Part shown: piece after piece, positions 1-8,762 of the stretch
Position numbering within the stretch: position 1 is the stretch's first letter
Layout: each line of letters starts with the position of its first letter
Position numbers and translations under genes: made by a program
Assembly: GCA_002494725.1 (NCBI GenBank)
Contig: DACG01000030.1
Span: 85,510 to 149,509, forward strand
Direction of reading: 5' to 3'
Source of the DNA: Geoglobus sp. UBA235
Lineage (GTDB): Archaea > Halobacteriota > Archaeoglobi > Archaeoglobales > Archaeoglobaceae
Length of the DNA: 64,000 nucleotides
The notes under the pieces: model-generated
Databases searched by the model: none
Told to the model about the DNA's origin: nothing
Seen by the model: the letters and a program-made list of their open reading frames with translations, nothing else

Positions 1-1422
1 ATTGTCATAGGAGCAACAAACAGACCTGACGCTGTGGATCCTGCTCTGAGAAGGCCGGGGAGATTTGACAGAGAAATCGAGATAGGTGTGCCGGACAAGG
101 AGGGAAGAAAGGAGATTCTGCAGATTCACACGAGAGGTATGCCAATTGAACCGCCCTACAGCAGAGGAGATATAGTGAGGGTGCTTCAGGAGTTCAAGGA
201 GTCGAGCAGGTTTGAAGTGGACAGGATTGACTCGATTCTCAAAGAGCTTGAAAAATCAGAACTGCCTCCTGAAGAAATCCTCAAAAGGGATTCCGAAATC
301 TACGCTGAGGTCAAGGTCAGGCTTATAGACAGAATGTTTGAGTACATTGCCGACCTGACAAACGGGTTTGTTGGAGCAGATCTGGCAGCACTTGCAAAGG
401 AGGCTGCGATGCACGCCCTGAGAAGCAGAATGGAAAGTGGAGAAATAGATATTGAGGCTGAAGAAATTCCGGCAGAGGTTCTTGAGAATCTGAAAGTTAC
501 AATGAATGATTTTCTTGAAGCGTTGAAGAACATAGAACCATCCGCAATGAGAGAGGTGCTTGTTGAGATTCCAAACGTGAAATGGAGTGATATTGGAGGG
601 CTTGAAGGTGCAAAGCAGGAACTTATGGAGGCAGTTGAATGGCCCCTGAAGTATCCTGAGGTTTTCAAGGAGGTTGGAATAAAGGCACCAAAAGGAATAC
701 TGCTTTACGGCCCTCCGGGTACAGGCAAGACATTAATTGCCAAGGCAGTTGCAAATGAGAGCAAGGCAAACTTCATAAGCGTCAAGGGGCCAGAGCTGCT
801 TAGCAAGTGGGTTGGAGAAAGTGAAAAGCACGTCAGGGAGATGTTCAGAAAGGCAAGGCAGGTCGCCCCGTGTGTTATATTCTTTGATGAGATTGACAGT
901 CTGGCCCCGAGGAGGGGAGGAATAGGTGACAGCCATGTGACTGAAAGGGTTGTTAGCCAGCTTCTCACAGAGCTTGATGGGCTCGAAGAGCTCAAGGATG
1001 TGGTTGTTATAGCGGCGACAAACCGTCCTGACATGGTGGATCCTGCCCTGCTCAGACCGGGCAGAATTGAGAGGCATATATACATCCCTCCGCCAGACAA
1101 AGATGCGAGAAGGGAGATATTCAGAATTCACACAAGGGACATGCCTCTTGCAGATGATGTGAGCATTGACGAGCTTGCAGAGAAGACAGAGGGATACAGC
1201 GGTGCAGACATTGAGGCTGTTTGCAGGGAGGCCGGAATGCAGGCAATAAGGGAGTTCATTGGAAGCAATGGGCGGGAGAACATCAAAGATTCTGCTGAGA
1301 GAATAAAGGTTCACAGGAGGCATTTTGAAAAGGCACTGGAGAAGGTGAGGCCAAGCCTGACGAAGGAGGATATTGAGAGGTATGAACAGATTGTTAAGGA
1401 TTTCCACAAAATGTATGCCTGA
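1..1422 (+). CDS. cdc48: CDC48/VCP-like AAA+ ATPase (5' end cut off by window)
   Basis: The reading frame is open from base 1, so the N-terminal domain and most of the first AAA domain lie outside. What remains is the end of D1 (NRPDAVDPALRRPGRFD, arginine-finger region), a D1 lid helix (NGFVGADLAALAKEAAM), and a complete D2 with Walker A GPPGTGKT, Walker B VIFFDEID and a second NRPDMVDPALLRPGR. This is the classic tandem-ATPase unfoldase that pulls substrates out of complexes, often for the proteasome. Between HTRGMPIEP and the D1 lid there is an extra charged, helical stretch of about 60 residues where most CDC48 proteins have only a short DVDLDELA-like linker. The gene is followed after 26 bases by a small heat-shock gene, so the two are probably co-transcribed. 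Confidence 0.95.
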   Translation: MVIGATNRPDAVDPALRRPGRFDREIEIGVPDKEGRKEILQIHTRGMPIEPPYSRGDIVRVLQEFKESSRFEVDRIDSILKELEKSELPPEEILKRDSEIYAEVKVRLIDRMFEYIADLTNGFVGADLAALAKEAAMHALRSRMESGEIDIEAEEIPAEVLENLKVTMNDFLEALKNIEPSAMREVLVEIPNVKWSDIGGLEGAKQELMEAVEWPLKYPEVFKEVGIKAPKGILLYGPPGTGKTLIAKAVANESKANFISVKGPELLSKWVGESEKHVREMFRKARQVAPCVIFFDEIDSLAPRRGGIGDSHVTERVVSQLLTELDGLEELKDVVVIAATNRPDMVDPALLRPGRIERHIYIPPPDKDARREIFRIHTRDMPLADDVSIDELAEKTEGYSGADIEAVCREAGMQAIREFIGSNGRENIKDSAERIKVHRRHFEKALEKVRPSLTKEDIERYEQIVKDFHKMYA

Positions 1423-1448
1423 ATGAATGATTTGGGAGGTGATGTGGT

Positions 1449-1979
1449 ATGCCGTGGAGAAGGAGAAGGAGAGACTGGGATGAGGAGAACTGGTTTGATG
1501 AGTTTTTCAGATTTCCCTTTGAGGAGTTCGATGAGATATTCAGGAAGATGATAAAGGAGCTTGACGAGGTCTTTAGATCAGCAGAACTCATGGAAGGAAA
1601 ACCCATAGTGAGGGGATTCAGCATAAAGATTGGTCCTGACGGAAAGCCAGAAATCAGGGAGTTTGGCAGCAAGCCAAGCATAAGGGAAGAGACCGAACAC
1701 AGAAAGCCACTTGTTGATGTAATAGAAACAGATGACGAAATCCAGATAATTGCAGAGATGCCTGGAGTGAACAAGGAGGACATAGATCTCAGTGCGAGTG
1801 AGACAAAGCTTGAGATAAGGGCTGAGGGAGAGTCAAGGAAGTATCATGAGGTTGTTCAGCTCCCGGATGAGGCTGATCCTGACTCAGCAAAGGCGAGATA
1901 CAACAACGGGGTCCTCGAGGTTATTCTGAGAAAGAAAAGGCCAAAGAAGGAGAGCAGAAAGAAGATTGACATCGAGTGA
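1449..1979 (+). CDS. Hsp20/alpha-crystallin small heat-shock protein
   Basis: A 176-residue protein whose C-terminal half is an alpha-crystallin domain (PLVDVIETDDEIQIIAEMPGVNKEDIDL, and later the ARYNNGVLEVILRKK signature). The N-terminal part is rich in Arg, Trp, Phe and acidic residues, as in the disordered N-terminus of oligomeric sHSPs; the usual C-terminal I-x-I anchor is only weakly represented. It acts as an ATP-independent holdase. The start is well set by GGGAGGTGATG 7-8 bases upstream. Position directly behind the CDC48 gene suggests a shared protein-quality-control transcript. Confidence 0.93.
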   Translation: MPWRRRRRDWDEENWFDEFFRFPFEEFDEIFRKMIKELDEVFRSAELMEGKPIVRGFSIKIGPDGKPEIREFGSKPSIREETEHRKPLVDVIETDDEIQIIAEMPGVNKEDIDLSASETKLEIRAEGESRKYHEVVQLPDEADPDSAKARYNNGVLEVILRKKRPKKESRKKIDIE

Positions 1980-1997
1980 TCTCTTTTTTTTTATTTT
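1980..1997 (+). terminator. Poly-T archaeal terminator after hsp20
   Basis: A run of nine T followed by A and five more T directly after the hsp20 stop codon. Archaeal RNA polymerase stops at such U-tracts without needing a hairpin. It sits in the 17-base gap between convergent genes. Confidence 0.6.
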
Positions 1998-2539
1998 TAA
2001 AGCCCTGCAAGCACCGGAGTTATGTAGGTTTCGATGAGTGCTGCCATGAAAAGCATTGGCAGCGGTACCTTTGCAAATTTCTTGAGATTTTTTATGAGAG
2101 TATCATTCAGATCCACGTCCTCTCCTCTCACCCTTCTGAAAGATGCAATACCGAGGTCCAGACCGTAAGACGTGCTTATCAGGATTGCAGGTATCTCAAG
2201 GATTCCATGGGGAATCAGAAGTGCAAGTGTAGGAAGCATACCTATCTTGCTTCCAACCACAGCAACAACAATACCGATTATCACACCATTGAGCACAACA
2301 AAAAGCAGCGGAACTATCCCGAAACCGATTCCAAGGATCATTGATGCAAATGCCTTCAGCGAGTTGTTTGCAAATATGAATGCAAAAAGTTCATAGTGCT
2401 CGAGATCTCCGACAAATTCGAACTGCTGGAATGTCTGGTTAACAAAACCCTGTGCCATTTCCTCCATTTTAAATGCAAAAAAGTATCCTGAGACAAGAGA
2501 CAGAATGAAAACCACTGAAACGGCAAGCAGACTCTTCAT
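1997..2539 (-). CDS. SpoIIM-family (DUF95) membrane protein
   Basis: A 180-residue integral membrane protein with an N-terminal segment, three further hydrophobic helices, and the conserved IPHGILEIPAILIS motif typical of the stage II sporulation protein M family. In archaea this family has no sporulation role; its function is unknown, with links to membrane remodelling or protease recruitment proposed in bacteria. It starts 4 bases after the DUF63 gene, so the two form one transcript. Confidence 0.85.
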   Translation of the reverse strand: MKSLLAVSVVFILSLVSGYFFAFKMEEMAQGFVNQTFQQFEFVGDLEHYELFAFIFANNSLKAFASMILGIGFGIVPLLFVVLNGVIIGIVVAVVGSKIGMLPTLALLIPHGILEIPAILISTSYGLDLGIASFRRVRGEDVDLNDTLIKNLKKFAKVPLPMLFMAALIETYITPVLAGL

Positions 2540-2542
2540 TCC

Positions 2543-3340
2543 TCACACCCCGAATGTCATTCTCAGACCATTTCTGATTCCGGGTGCCATTCCAATAGTG
2601 AAGAGAACAAATTTGATGAACCCCTTCAGGTTCTCATCCTCCTCAGTATCTTTGTCCATGATGTAGAGTATGGGTACGATAACCGAGAGCTTCAGGACGA
2701 TCATTATCCACGGGCCAAATGTGTTTATGAAGAACCTTGGAACAACGTGGAGCTCCCAGTATCCAAGGAACTGAATTCCCAGAAAGCTTGTGGAGCCATC
2801 AATCAGCTGGGCAAAAAGAACGGCAATGCTCAGGTTGTCTGCATTTAATGCTGAGGAAAGCCGGCTGTAGATAAATGTGATGCTTCCCGCCACCATCAGT
2901 GCAGCCGGGAAAACCCACCAGTTCTCTATTTTCAGGTTTAAAAGCAGAAATAAAAGAGTGGAGGCTGCAAGAATCGCTCCTGGATAGGGGTAGTATTTCA
3001 CTGATGTTCTGAGTGATATGAAAAGAGATGAGAATGTGATAAGGAATATCAGGATATATATGAAAGGTGTCATCAGGAGGTAGGAGAGTGGGGGGTTAAC
3101 AAAACCCGCATCCTCCACAATTCTGACTGAGGATCCCAGAATTATGTAAGGAAGAGTGTGGAGGGCAAATCTGATGTCAAATATGACCATTGTTCTCAGA
3201 AATCTGTAAATGAGGTAGACCGACACGAGCAGTATGAGTGCAAAAGTTGCGGTGTTGACAGGGTTGTAGCCCTCCTTGTAGACAATGGAGTCAATGAAAT
3301 ACTCCTTGATGAACCCGTACAAATCCATTGAGTTACTCAA
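2543..3340 (-). CDS. DUF63 family membrane protein
   Basis: A 265-residue protein with about eight hydrophobic segments. Recognised as the archaeal DUF63 family by overall pattern (IILGSSVRIVEDAGFVNPPLSY, and an internal HVVPRFF segment). Function unknown. First gene of a two-gene transcript with the SpoIIM-like gene. The start codon faces the eIF1 promoter region, and the roughly 95-base gap between the two divergent starts is AT-rich. Confidence 0.85.
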   Translation of the reverse strand: MSNSMDLYGFIKEYFIDSIVYKEGYNPVNTATFALILLVSVYLIYRFLRTMVIFDIRFALHTLPYIILGSSVRIVEDAGFVNPPLSYLLMTPFIYILIFLITFSSLFISLRTSVKYYPYPGAILAASTLLFLLLNLKIENWWVFPAALMVAGSITFIYSRLSSALNADNLSIAVLFAQLIDGSTSFLGIQFLGYWELHVVPRFFINTFGPWIMIVLKLSVIVPILYIMDKDTEEDENLKGFIKFVLFTIGMAPGIRNGLRMTFGV

Positions 3341-3437
3341 ATTTTGAGGTTATTTAAATCTAATGCAAGGGCAACCGAAAACTTAAAATGGGGATAGTAA
3401 GAGTATGCTCAAAAACAAAAGGAGGTATCAGAAAGAG

Positions 3438-3746
3438 ATGGGTCTGGACATATGTAATGTTTGCGGGTTGCCCAAAGACCTTTGTGTTTGCGAAGAGGTG
3501 GCAAAGGAGCAGCAGCAGATCGTCATAAAGGTGGCAAAAAGAAGGTACGGGAAAGAGGTGACGGTTATCGAGGGAATAGACAGGGGGGAAATCAATCTTG
3601 ATGATCTGGCAAAGTACCTGAAATCAAAGCTTGCATGCGGTGGAACCGTCAAAAACGGGGCGATAGAACTTCAGGGCAACCACGTTTCAAAGGTAAAGGA
3701 GCTGCTTGTAAAGAAGGGGTTTAATCCGGACAGAATTAAAGCCTGA
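3438..3746 (+). CDS. Translation initiation factor eIF1 (SUI1)
   Basis: The 102-residue product has an N-terminal zinc-type knot (CNVCGLPKDLCVC) and a SUI1 domain (VTVIEGIDRGEINLDDLAKYLKSKLACGGT, then ELQGNH). It binds the small ribosomal subunit and guards start-codon selection. An in-frame ATG at 3405 exists but lies close to the expected transcription start from a TATA-like GAAAACTTAAAAT at about 3376-3388. The ATG at 3438 is preceded by AGGAGGT and gives the usual family length, so it is preferred. The 3' end overlaps the convergent TraB-family gene by 11 bases. Confidence 0.93.
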   Translation: MGLDICNVCGLPKDLCVCEEVAKEQQQIVIKVAKRRYGKEVTVIEGIDRGEINLDDLAKYLKSKLACGGTVKNGAIELQGNHVSKVKELLVKKGFNPDRIKA

Positions 3747-4920
3747 TAAGATTCTGAACCGCCTGAAAAACAATCTCTTTTATATCTACTCCGTATTTTG
3801 TTGACAGGTACCAGATACCGTAGAACGTTCCAATGGCACTTCCAACATTTGTCATTCCTGCAACAAACAGAATTCTGAATGCTCTGTTCTTGAAAAGCTC
3901 TCTGAAAGATTCGGCATTGAGCATGTCCTCAAAGTCACCCTGAGTGGGTTTCCTCATCATGAATTCAACTATTCCTGAAAACCATCCTGCCGCGAGAAGT
4001 GGCGAGAGAGATGTGAGCCATGCAACAAAAAAGGCTGTGAGTACTGACAGAAAATGCCCACCTGCAAGGGCTGCGAAAACTGCCGAGGGTATTCCATTTA
4101 TCAGAAACCAGGCTGTGAATGCTGATATGAATTCGGATGTTCCCAAGTAGAGCAGAACTGAACCGAAAATGAACAGAACGGTCATGGTTATCAGGAAACC
4201 GAGAATCCTTGCAACACTGATCTTTCTTTTTTTCACCTCCAGAAGCTGGGCAATATCTGGAATTGATTCAGGCTCTCTCATAAATCTTTCAATTCCCTCC
4301 TTGTGTCCTGCTCCGACAACAGCAACAATCCTGTCGTATTTTGATGATGCCTGCAGAAGATTTCTGGCCATGAAAGCATCCCTCTCATCAACGAGGATCT
4401 TGGCAGTTTTTGGGGATATCTTTCTGAACTCGTCAACCATCATGTCAAGAACGTCCTTTTCAAGGAGGTCGTCAACCTCAATATCATCTGCCTCAAACAT
4501 CCCCTTCACAAAATAGTAGAACAACCTGAGTTTGTCAAAAAATCCAAGCTCATCCCACAGCCTTTTCATGGTGATGCTGAGGTCTCTGTCTATCAGCAGC
4601 ACATCTGCTCCAATCTCCTCTGCTTTTTCAACCGCCCTGAGCATTTCCTCTCCTGGCTTTACTCCTGTCTCTTCACCTATCTTTTTCTGAAATCTGGAGA
4701 GAAAAAGCTGAAAAAGAAAGAGAAAAATGTTTCCCTTTCTTATGATGTCAACAATATTCACCTCAGCTCTGTTCCCTTTCAGAACCATGTATCTCCTTAG
4801 ATCAAGCTCAACGGCAACAGCAGATGGTCTTTCATTCTCAATTATCCTCTCAACCTCCTCAACACTTCTCTTCGATACGTGTGCAGTGCCAACAAGTATG
4901 ATTTTTCTCTCATCTTCCAA
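3736..4920 (-). CDS. TraB/PrgY-family membrane protein
   Basis: A 394-residue protein. The first 220 residues form the TraB domain, with the near-N-terminal GTAHVSKRSVEEVERII motif and the later GAGHKEGI motif. The last 170 residues hold several transmembrane helices. The family resembles TIKI-type metal proteases and controls pheromone or surface peptides in bacteria; the archaeal role is unknown. It overlaps the upstream site-2 protease gene by 11 bases, suggesting a membrane-proteolysis transcript. Confidence 0.88.
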   Translation of the reverse strand: MEDERKIILVGTAHVSKRSVEEVERIIENERPSAVAVELDLRRYMVLKGNRAEVNIVDIIRKGNIFLFLFQLFLSRFQKKIGEETGVKPGEEMLRAVEKAEEIGADVLLIDRDLSITMKRLWDELGFFDKLRLFYYFVKGMFEADDIEVDDLLEKDVLDMMVDEFRKISPKTAKILVDERDAFMARNLLQASSKYDRIVAVVGAGHKEGIERFMREPESIPDIAQLLEVKKRKISVARILGFLITMTVLFIFGSVLLYLGTSEFISAFTAWFLINGIPSAVFAALAGGHFLSVLTAFFVAWLTSLSPLLAAGWFSGIVEFMMRKPTQGDFEDMLNAESFRELFKNRAFRILFVAGMTNVGSAIGTFYGIWYLSTKYGVDIKEIVFQAVQNLIRL

Positions 4921-5965
4921 TCCTGAGCACCTCCTGGATCTGCATGAGCCTGACGAGGTCAGTCTTGGTTATTATCCCCACAAGCCTGTCATTATCGATA
5001 ACGGGTATCCTGCCAATTCCAGTTTCATTCATCAGTCTGAAAACCTCCATTGCCGGGGTATCCGGATTCACAGTTACAAGCTCCCGGCTCATAAGCTCTC
5101 TGATCGCCACACTTTCAGGCTTTCCCGCAACATCATGGATCGTGATCATGCCCACAAGCTCACCATCCTCAACAACAGGATATCCCAAGTGCTTTGCTCT
5201 GAATGCAATCTTCATGAATTCTCCAACTGTCATGTCAGGGCTTACGGTTTTTATTTCTGAGGTCATTATGTCCTCTGCTTTCAGCTTTCCGAGAAGGTTC
5301 TCGAGCCTTGACATCTTTTCCTCCTCACTCGCTCCGAGATAGATGAAAACTGCAATTATAGTGAGCCATAAGTTGTAAAAAAGCCCAAACACAGCCATGA
5401 ATATTGCCATGGCCTTACCAGTTTCGGTGGCTATGGATGTTGCCCTGTCAGGAGGTACATAACGGGATAGAAAACCTCTCAGAACCCTTCCCCCATCAAG
5501 AGGAAATGCAGGTATAAGGTTGAAGAGAGCAATTATGGCATTGATTCTGAAGAATACAGCGGAGAAGTCGGCAAGTGGCTGACTGTCTGAGAATGAAAGA
5601 AAGTAGAAGATGGCTGCAATTGCAAAACTGACTGCAGGCCCTGTGATTGAAACAGCGAGCTCTTTCATGCCTTTTGGCTGCCTTTCAAGCACTGCAACAC
5701 CGCCGAATATGAAAAGGATTATCTCCCTCACGTTGTAACCGAACTTCTTGCTTACAAGAGAGTGGCCGAGTTCATGGAGAAATACAGAAATGAAAAGGGA
5801 AACTGAGGCTATGATGGAGAGCTCAAGTCCGTAATCCCTTCCCCTGAACCCGTATGGAAACTCCTGAATGTAAAAGATCCACACCAAGATTAGAAGAATC
5901 AAAAAGAGAGAGTAGTGAATCCTGACATCTATTCCGAATACCCTGAAAAGCTTTACAGAAGCCAT
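4910..5965 (-). CDS. Site-2 protease (M50) with two CBS domains
   Basis: A 351-residue intramembrane zinc metalloprotease. The HELGH zinc motif (FLHELGHSLVSKKFG) is near residue 65 and the third ligand motif NLIPAFPLDGGRVL near residue 150, both within hydrophobic segments. After residue 230 come two CBS domains (MTSEIKTVSPDMTVGEF and MSRELVTVNPDTPAMEV) that probably sense an adenine nucleotide and gate the protease. It cuts membrane-bound regulators within the bilayer. Translationally coupled to the TraB-like gene. Confidence 0.93.
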   Translation of the reverse strand: MASVKLFRVFGIDVRIHYSLFLILLILVWIFYIQEFPYGFRGRDYGLELSIIASVSLFISVFLHELGHSLVSKKFGYNVREIILFIFGGVAVLERQPKGMKELAVSITGPAVSFAIAAIFYFLSFSDSQPLADFSAVFFRINAIIALFNLIPAFPLDGGRVLRGFLSRYVPPDRATSIATETGKAMAIFMAVFGLFYNLWLTIIAVFIYLGASEEEKMSRLENLLGKLKAEDIMTSEIKTVSPDMTVGEFMKIAFRAKHLGYPVVEDGELVGMITIHDVAGKPESVAIRELMSRELVTVNPDTPAMEVFRLMNETGIGRIPVIDNDRLVGIITKTDLVRLMQIQEVLRIGR

Positions 5966-6001
5966 AAAGAAAATAGAGCGGAGGGATTAAAACCTTTCTT
6001 G

Positions 6002-7240
6002 TCAGGGAAATATGCCCCTCATTTTCAGAGCCTCAACAACATTGTTCAGGGCAAGAACCATTGACGCATCTCTCCAGAGTATGTTTCCGTACTCCTGCTT
6101 CACATTAATCATGCTTTCAAATGCTCTGACAAGGATCCTCTCAAGCTCTGCGTTGACCTTCTCAAGATCCCAGAAGTATCTTTCCAGATCCTGCACCCAC
6201 TCGAAGTAACTGACAACAACTCCCCCGGAGTTTGCAAGTATGTCGGGAACCACGAGTTCGCATTTCCTGTTGAGATATTCTTCGGCCTTTGGGGTTATCG
6301 GGCCATTTGCAGCCTCAACGATCATTCTTGCATTGATTCTGCGCATGTTGTTCTTATTGATGACATTCTCAACTGCAGCAGGTATAAGTACGTCTGTCTT
6401 CATTGTAAGAAGCTCTTCATTTGATATGTGCTCATCTCTGAATCCCGCAACACTTCCGGTCTTTTTCTTGTGCTCCATCAGCTCATCCGGATTCAGACCG
6501 TTTTCATCATAAACTCCACCTCTGCTGTCAGTCACCGCAACTATGTTCGCACCCATTTCAAAGAGAGTTTTTGCAGTCCAGTACCCAACATTACCGAATC
6601 CCTGAATTGCCACATCTGCATCTTTCAGCTCCATTCCAATTGCCGTAGCAGATTCTCTTGTTATGATCGCCACACCTCTACCGGTTGCAGAGTTCCTGCC
6701 AAGAGAACCTCCAAGAGCTACGGGTTTTCCCGTAACAATTCCCGGAACAGAGTATCCCTGATAAACGCTGTAGGTGTCCATCATCCATGCCATTATCTGC
6801 TCGTCTGTGTACATGTCCGGAGCAGGAATATCTCTCTCAGGACCTATGAATGGGATCAGCATTGCTGTGAATCTCCTTGTCAGTCTTTCAAGCTCATTTC
6901 TGCTGAGCATCTTCACATCAACCCTTACTCCACCCTTTCCCCCTCCGTATGGAATGTTAACCACAGCACACTTCCAGGTCATCCACATTGCAAGAGCCTT
7001 GACCTCATCCATTGTTACGCTCGGATGATACCTTATTCCTCCCTTGTAGGGCCCTCTAACGCCGCAGTGCTGAACTCTGTATCCCGTGAATACTCTTATA
7101 CTCCCATCATCCATTCTTACAGGAACTTTTACCTCAACCGCCCTGTCAGGCACTTTTAGATACTCAACAATATCCTCATCAATTCCGGCAATCTCGGCAG
7201 CTCTTTCAAGCTGATAGCATGCCATTTCGTAGGGATTCAT
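6002..7240 (-). CDS. gdhA: Glutamate dehydrogenase
   Basis: At 412 residues this is the standard length of hexameric archaeal GDH. Catalytic region: PYGGGKGGVRVD with the substrate lysine, followed by PAPDMYT. A Rossmann fold follows (IQGFGNVGYWTAKTLFEMGANIVAVTDSRGG), and the C-terminal part carries NSGGVVVSYFEWVQD. It interconverts glutamate and 2-oxoglutarate plus ammonia with NAD(P)H. It overlaps the upstream DUF357 gene by 4 bases (ATGA), so that small gene is read on the same mRNA. Confidence 0.96.
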   Translation of the reverse strand: MNPYEMACYQLERAAEIAGIDEDIVEYLKVPDRAVEVKVPVRMDDGSIRVFTGYRVQHCGVRGPYKGGIRYHPSVTMDEVKALAMWMTWKCAVVNIPYGGGKGGVRVDVKMLSRNELERLTRRFTAMLIPFIGPERDIPAPDMYTDEQIMAWMMDTYSVYQGYSVPGIVTGKPVALGGSLGRNSATGRGVAIITRESATAIGMELKDADVAIQGFGNVGYWTAKTLFEMGANIVAVTDSRGGVYDENGLNPDELMEHKKKTGSVAGFRDEHISNEELLTMKTDVLIPAAVENVINKNNMRRINARMIVEAANGPITPKAEEYLNRKCELVVPDILANSGGVVVSYFEWVQDLERYFWDLEKVNAELERILVRAFESMINVKQEYGNILWRDASMVLALNNVVEALKMRGIFP

Positions 7241-7467
7241 TCAATCACCTCCAGAAAACCGTAATCTCTACCTATCTCAAGCCAAGCCCATGCCCAGACA
7301 ACACACTCAAAAGCTCTTACAAGGTCACCTTTTTCGAGAAAATACTTTGAATCGCTTATGTATGCCATTATGTTTTCAACAAAATCCCTCTCACCCGAAA
7401 ATTTTATGGATTCTATTTTTTCAAGCCATTTCAGGGTTTCCGCTCTCAGCTCTTCTTCAACCCTCAT
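7237..7467 (-). CDS. DUF357 family small protein
   Basis: A 76-residue helical protein matching archaeal DUF357 in length and in the segment AYISDSKYFLEKGDLVRAFECVVWAWAWLEIG. Probably a helical-bundle adaptor; function unknown. It overlaps gdhA by 4 bases and the upstream NfeD-like gene by 11 bases, making a three-gene transcript. Confidence 0.85.
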   Translation of the reverse strand: MRVEEELRAETLKWLEKIESIKFSGERDFVENIMAYISDSKYFLEKGDLVRAFECVVWAWAWLEIGRDYGFLEVIE

Positions 7468-8731
7468 GCTTCTTCACTACAAGTATCAGCCCCTCTCTCC
7501 CGACAATCACAACAGTGTCACCTTCTCTGAGCTCTTCCTGACTCACTATTTTCCACAGCTCTCCATTGAACTTTGCCATCCCCTCTCCATCTGAAAAACT
7601 CACAACTTTACCCTTTTTCCCTATGAGTGCTTCAGCACCAACCCTCTTTTTTGCTTTCTTGATCTGAAGAACCTTTATTATACCAAATGTCATCACAGCT
7701 CCAATTCCAAGTCCAAGGCCCCCAACAAGCATTGTGAAGCTCTGATAAAAATCTCTTGGCATCAATGGCTCTTGATAAAGCATTAAGGTTCCGAGGACTA
7801 TGCAAACTACAGATGCTGCTCCCAGAACTCCGTAGGTTGGTGTGAGGAGTTCTGCAACAAGGAAAAGTATGCCGAGAAGTATCAGAATAACTCCCATGTA
7901 GTTTACATTGATGACTCCAAGTCCAAAAAGGGCGAGAATCAGGCATATAGCTCCAAGCACCTCTGCACCCATTCCAGGGGAGGTGAGACCGTATATCAGC
8001 CCGTATATACCTATGATGAGCAGAATTGATGCAAGCTCTGGGGATGAGATCAGATTGTAGATCTTCACCTTCAGTGACTCCTCATAAACCTCAATTCTCT
8101 CCCCTGAAGTTCTGAGAACTGTTTTGCCTTCCGATGTCTCAACCTCAATTCCGTCTGCCTTTTTCAGAAATTCGGATTTGCTGTCAGCAAGGACATCTAT
8201 GATCTCGTATCTGTATGCTTCCATGGCGGATGCACTGTAGGCATGGGTAACAAATCTCTCGATTGCTGTTGCATTTCTCCCTCTCTTCTCTGCTATGGAC
8301 TTTGCGTAGCTTGCAAGGTAATTTACAATCTTCTCTTCAACTTTCGGCTCCTCAAAACCCGTTGTTATTGGTGTCGCAGCACCTATGGATGTTCCGTTTG
8401 CCATTCCGGCAACATTTGTCGAGATGACAATCAGCGACCCAGCAGACGCTGAGAACGCTCCCGGAGGCACATACGCCAGAACAGGAACCTTGCTGTCAAA
8501 TATCTTTGATATTATTTTCTCAGTTGATGTAACAAGACCTCCGGGAGTATCAATAACAAGAAGGACGGCACTGTAACCATCCCTCTCCGCCTTCTCAATC
8601 ACCTCTGTCACAGCTATGTAGGTTCCCTCATTTACTGTCCCCTCTATTCTGTATTCAAGGATTTCTGCACATGCTGGATATGTGAGAAAGATGAGCGCTA
8701 TGAGCAGAAGTGATATGAATGGTAACCTCAT
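7457..8731 (-). CDS. NfeD-family membrane-bound serine protease (ClpP class)
   Basis: A 424-residue protein with an N-terminal signal sequence (MRLPFISLLLIALIFLTYPA), a ClpP-fold protease domain to about residue 215, about five transmembrane helices, and a C-terminal NfeD OB-fold (VSFSDGEGMAKFNGELWKI). The serine is expected in GAFSASAGSLI and a lysine in the following helix, as in the Pyrococcus 1510-N stomatin-cleaving protease. It probably cleaves the hydrophobic tail of a stomatin; no stomatin gene is adjacent here. Confidence 0.92.
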   Translation of the reverse strand: MRLPFISLLLIALIFLTYPACAEILEYRIEGTVNEGTYIAVTEVIEKAERDGYSAVLLVIDTPGGLVTSTEKIISKIFDSKVPVLAYVPPGAFSASAGSLIVISTNVAGMANGTSIGAATPITTGFEEPKVEEKIVNYLASYAKSIAEKRGRNATAIERFVTHAYSASAMEAYRYEIIDVLADSKSEFLKKADGIEVETSEGKTVLRTSGERIEVYEESLKVKIYNLISSPELASILLIIGIYGLIYGLTSPGMGAEVLGAICLILALFGLGVINVNYMGVILILLGILFLVAELLTPTYGVLGAASVVCIVLGTLMLYQEPLMPRDFYQSFTMLVGGLGLGIGAVMTFGIIKVLQIKKAKKRVGAEALIGKKGKVVSFSDGEGMAKFNGELWKIVSQEELREGDTVVIVGREGLILVVKKHEG

Positions 8732-8762
8732 GGACTTACTTTTGTGACAAAAGTTAAAAAAA

